Source: Chloroflexota bacterium (lineage in GTDB: Bacteria > Chloroflexota > Limnocylindria > P2-11E). From it: a DNA stretch of 8,203 nt. The notes beneath the pieces were generated by a model, which searched no databases, was not told where the DNA came from, and worked only from the letters and a program-made list of their open reading frames with translations. Positions 7,050 to 8,203 of this stretch are shown here, piece after piece. Position 1 is the first letter of the stretch; each line of letters opens with the position of its first letter. Position numbers and translations under genes: made by a program. The stretch lies in assembly GCA_016875665.1 (NCBI GenBank), contig VGPA01000056.1:1-8203 (forward strand), written 5' to 3'.

Positions 7050-7065
7050 GGCGGTAGGGTAAAGT
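7036..7065 (+). promoter_or_regulatory. Candidate promoter for the aldolase-dehydrogenase transcript
   Basis: TTGATG (7036-7041) and TAAAGT (7060-7065) each match four of six bases of the sigma-70 consensus and are 18 bases apart. This would start transcription near 7072, leaving a leader of about 60 bases before the aldolase ATG. The -10 box lies inside the first GTAAAGT repeat and the -35 box lies inside the ATPase coding sequence. Found by eye only. Confidence 0.3.
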
Positions 7066-7085
7066 CGCCGGGCCGGGACCGTAAA
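7056..7085 (-). promoter_or_regulatory. Candidate promoter for the ABC/enolase/ALDH operon, possibly giving a leaderless mRNA
   Basis: Read on the minus strand, TTTACG (7085-7080) is followed 18 bases later by TACCCT (7061-7056), a TANNNT-type -10 box. The GTG at 7049 follows after six bases, where transcription would be expected to begin. That is the layout known for leaderless genes in GC-rich bacteria. Both boxes overlap the GTAAAGT repeats. The -35 match is weak. Confidence 0.35.
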
Positions 7086-7087
7086 GT
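7059..7087. repeat. GTAAAGT direct repeat pair in the divergent promoter region
   Basis: GTAAAGT occurs at 7059-7065 and 7081-7087, 22 bases apart start to start, which is about two turns of the helix. It is a relatively AT-rich word in very GC-rich surroundings. Each copy continues with one base and then GC (CGC and GGC). The pair lies between two divergent transcription units that look functionally linked, and overlaps both candidate promoters, so it may bind a shared regulator. No regulator gene is in the window. Confidence 0.4.
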
Positions 7088-7116
7088 GGCTCACACGCCG
7101 AGAGCGCGTCCTGGCC

Positions 7117-7124
7117 GGGGGAGG
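7117..7124 (+). promoter_or_regulatory. Shine-Dalgarno GGGGGAGG for the aldolase gene
   Basis: A strong purine run containing GGAGG ends eight bases before ATG 7133 and fixes that start. It is the best ribosome-binding site in the window and contrasts with the divergent ATPase gene, which has none. Confidence 0.65.
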
Positions 7125-7132
7125 CGAGGCCC

Positions 7133-7888
7133 ATGGGGGACAAGCAGCACCGGTTGCGGCGCATCTTCGGCGCCGACGGTCGCACCGTCATCGTCGCGAT
7201 GGACCACGCGGGCTACATGGGTCCGGTTCCCGGACTGATCGACCCCGCGGACACCGTGCGCAAGGTCGTCGCCGGCGGCGCCGACGCGGTCATGTCGAAC
7301 ATCGGGTCGGCGCGCCGCTACGTCGGGGCGCTGGACGGCCGGGGACTGATCATCAGCGTCGACCTGAGTGCTCCGGATCCGCTCGCGGTGGTCGAGCAGG
7401 CACTCGAGTTCGGCGCCGACTCCCTCAAGACGCTGGCCTTCTACGGCGCGGAGGACCCCGTCGGCATGCGCAATCTGGGCCGCTACGCCGTCCTGTGCGA
7501 CCGGTGGGGCCTGCCGTTCCAGGCCGAGATCATTCCGTTCTCGTTCGCCGCGACCGACAAGCACACGCCGGAGAACATCGCGCTCGCCGCCCGCGTCGCG
7601 GCGGAGCAGGGCGCCGACTACGTGAAGACCATGTACACGGGTGACCCCGATTCGTTCCGCAAGGTCGTGGAGGGCGCGGGGGTGCCGGTCGTGATCCTGG
7701 GCGGAGCCCGCCAGGACGGCGGCCGTCCGGTCGCCGGGCAGGTCGCCGACGCCGTTCGCGCCGGCGCCGCGGGCATCGCGTTCGGGCGGAACATCTGGTC
7801 CGCACCGGACCCGGAGGGAGCGGCGCGCGAGTTCAGCGCGGCCGTGCACGGGACCAGGCCGGCGGCGCGCGAAACGGTCCGGGCATAA
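7133..7888 (+). CDS. Class I (Schiff-base) aldolase, DeoC/LacD/DhnA-type family
   Basis: A probable cytosolic TIM-barrel aldolase that makes or breaks a C-C bond through a lysine Schiff base. The family includes archaeal-type class I fructose-bisphosphate aldolase, LsrF, tagatose-bisphosphate and sulfolactaldehyde aldolases, so the substrate is open. The 251-residue length fits the compact DhnA-like members. Visible features are TVIVAMDHAGYMGPVPGL (18-35) with the early Asp24-His25, GGADAVMSN (48-56), the probable Schiff-base Lys165 in ADYVKTMYTGD (161-171), a glycine loop VVILGGAR (186-193), and the phosphate-site-like GAAGIAFGRNIW (211-222). The barrel strands seem complete. ATG 7133 is supported by GGAGG eight bases upstream. 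It is followed after 32 bases by a zinc dehydrogenase gene on the same strand, so the two probably share a transcript. It is divergent from the ABC/enolase/ALDH operon across a compact promoter region. Typical third-position GC gives no hint of recent transfer. Confidence 0.88.
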   Translation: MGDKQHRLRRIFGADGRTVIVAMDHAGYMGPVPGLIDPADTVRKVVAGGADAVMSNIGSARRYVGALDGRGLIISVDLSAPDPLAVVEQALEFGADSLKTLAFYGAEDPVGMRNLGRYAVLCDRWGLPFQAEIIPFSFAATDKHTPENIALAARVAAEQGADYVKTMYTGDPDSFRKVVEGAGVPVVILGGARQDGGRPVAGQVADAVRAGAAGIAFGRNIWSAPDPEGAAREFSAAVHGTRPAARETVRA

Positions 7889-7920
7889 GCGCCCTCGCCG
7901 TGCGGCCCGTCCCGAAGACG

Positions 7921-8203
7921 ATGCGGCGCGCGGTCATCACGGAGCCGCAGCGGGTCGAGATCCAGGAGTCCGAGATTCCCGAGCTGCAGCCGGATCAGAT
8001 GCTCGTCCGCGTCAACTCCGCGGCGCTGTGCACTTGGGAGCAGCGCACCTTCTCCGGCGTCGACACGTGGTCGTATCCGCTCGTCGGCGGCCACGAGTAC
8101 TCCGGCACCGTCGTCGCGGCGGGTCCAGAGGTCGTGGGCGGCATCAAGGTGAACGACCGCGTGTGCGTGATGGGGCTCCAGCGGTGCGGGTACTGCTACT
8201 CGT
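7921..8203 (+). CDS. Zinc-dependent medium-chain alcohol/polyol dehydrogenase, N-terminal part, cut by the window edge
   Basis: The first 94 residues of a medium-chain dehydrogenase/reductase (MDR), an NAD(P)-dependent enzyme oxidising alcohols, polyols or sugars. The GroES-like catalytic domain is recognisable: VRVNSAALC (29-37) with catalytic-zinc Cys37, GGHEYSGTVVAAG (56-68) with His58 and Glu59, DRVCV (79-83), and CGYC (89-92), the first pair of Cys ligands of the structural zinc. The usual CxTD after the zinc Cys is CTWE here. The frame is open to base 8203, so the Rossmann domain lies outside the window and the cofactor cannot be judged. ATG 7921 was chosen because typical MDR N-termini begin here. 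GTG 7900 in the same frame would add seven residues, and neither has a convincing ribosome-binding site. It is second in a transcript with the aldolase, which suggests a joint pathway. Sugar dehydrogenase, threonine dehydrogenase-like and simple alcohol dehydrogenase functions are all possible. Confidence 0.88.
   Translation, partial: MRRAVITEPQRVEIQESEIPELQPDQMLVRVNSAALCTWEQRTFSGVDTWSYPLVGGHEYSGTVVAAGPEVVGGIKVNDRVCVMGLQRCGYCYS

Noticed and set aside
7049..7070. Inverted repeat CGGCG...CGCCG flanking the first GTAAAGT
   Set aside because: Five-base GC-only arms with a 12-base spacer are expected often by chance in this composition; not listed as a feature.
5421..7238. A 605-codon open frame on the plus strand opposite both permeases and the ATPase
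   Set aside because: It is a charged, low-complexity antisense shadow rich in Asp, Glu, Arg and His, crossing three convincing genes. It has no recognisable domain.
1..8203. tRNA, rRNA, CRISPR arrays, transposase genes, attachment sites, riboswitches
   Set aside because: None recognised on reading both strands. Coding genes fill the window and no gap exceeds 100 bases.

Overview
This is a gene-dense, very GC-rich stretch of bacterial DNA. Most third codon positions are G or C, several starts are GTG, and intergenic gaps are under 100 bases. GC this high keeps long spurious frames open on both strands. The style fits a soil or environmental bacterium such as Methylomirabilota/Rokubacteria, a high-GC proteobacterium or an actinobacterium. 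Nothing in the window fixes the phylum, and no RNA gene, insertion sequence, CRISPR array or phage gene was seen.

Layout. (1) Bases 1-304, minus strand: the N-terminal part of an ApbE-type FAD:protein FMN transferase, cut by the window edge. (2) Bases 383-1885, plus strand: a 14-TM-type major facilitator of the DHA2 drug/H+ antiporter family, divergent from apbE. (3) Bases 1886-1913: a short convergent gap holding a perfect 6-bp-stem hairpin. (4) Bases 7049 down to 1914, minus strand: a tight five-gene operon. In order of transcription it encodes an ABC ATPase, two different membrane permeases of the nitrate/sulfonate/taurine (NitT/TauT) type, a mandelate-racemase-subgroup enolase-superfamily enzyme and an aldehyde dehydrogenase. 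The genes are separated by 2-3 bases or overlap by the four bases GTGA. (5) Bases 7050-7132: a compact divergent promoter region with two copies of GTAAAGT. (6) Bases 7133-8203, plus strand: a DeoC/LacD/DhnA-type class I aldolase followed by the start of a zinc-dependent medium-chain dehydrogenase, cut by the window edge.

How they may work together (inference). The minus-strand operon and the divergent aldolase-dehydrogenase pair look like one uptake-and-catabolism locus. The transporter imports a small, probably anionic, substrate. The zinc dehydrogenase could oxidise an alcohol or sugar. The enolase-superfamily enzyme could dehydrate the resulting polyhydroxy acid, the aldolase could split a C-C bond, and the aldehyde dehydrogenase could oxidise the aldehyde released. 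The substrate cannot be read from the sequence. The transporter has no solute-binding protein gene in the window. apbE and the MFS gene are probably unrelated neighbours.

The most unusual points are the missing binding protein beside a two-permease transporter, the apparent leaderless start of the ATPase gene, the GTAAAGT direct repeats in the divergent promoter region, and an Asn replacing the conserved Gly in the EAA loop of one permease.
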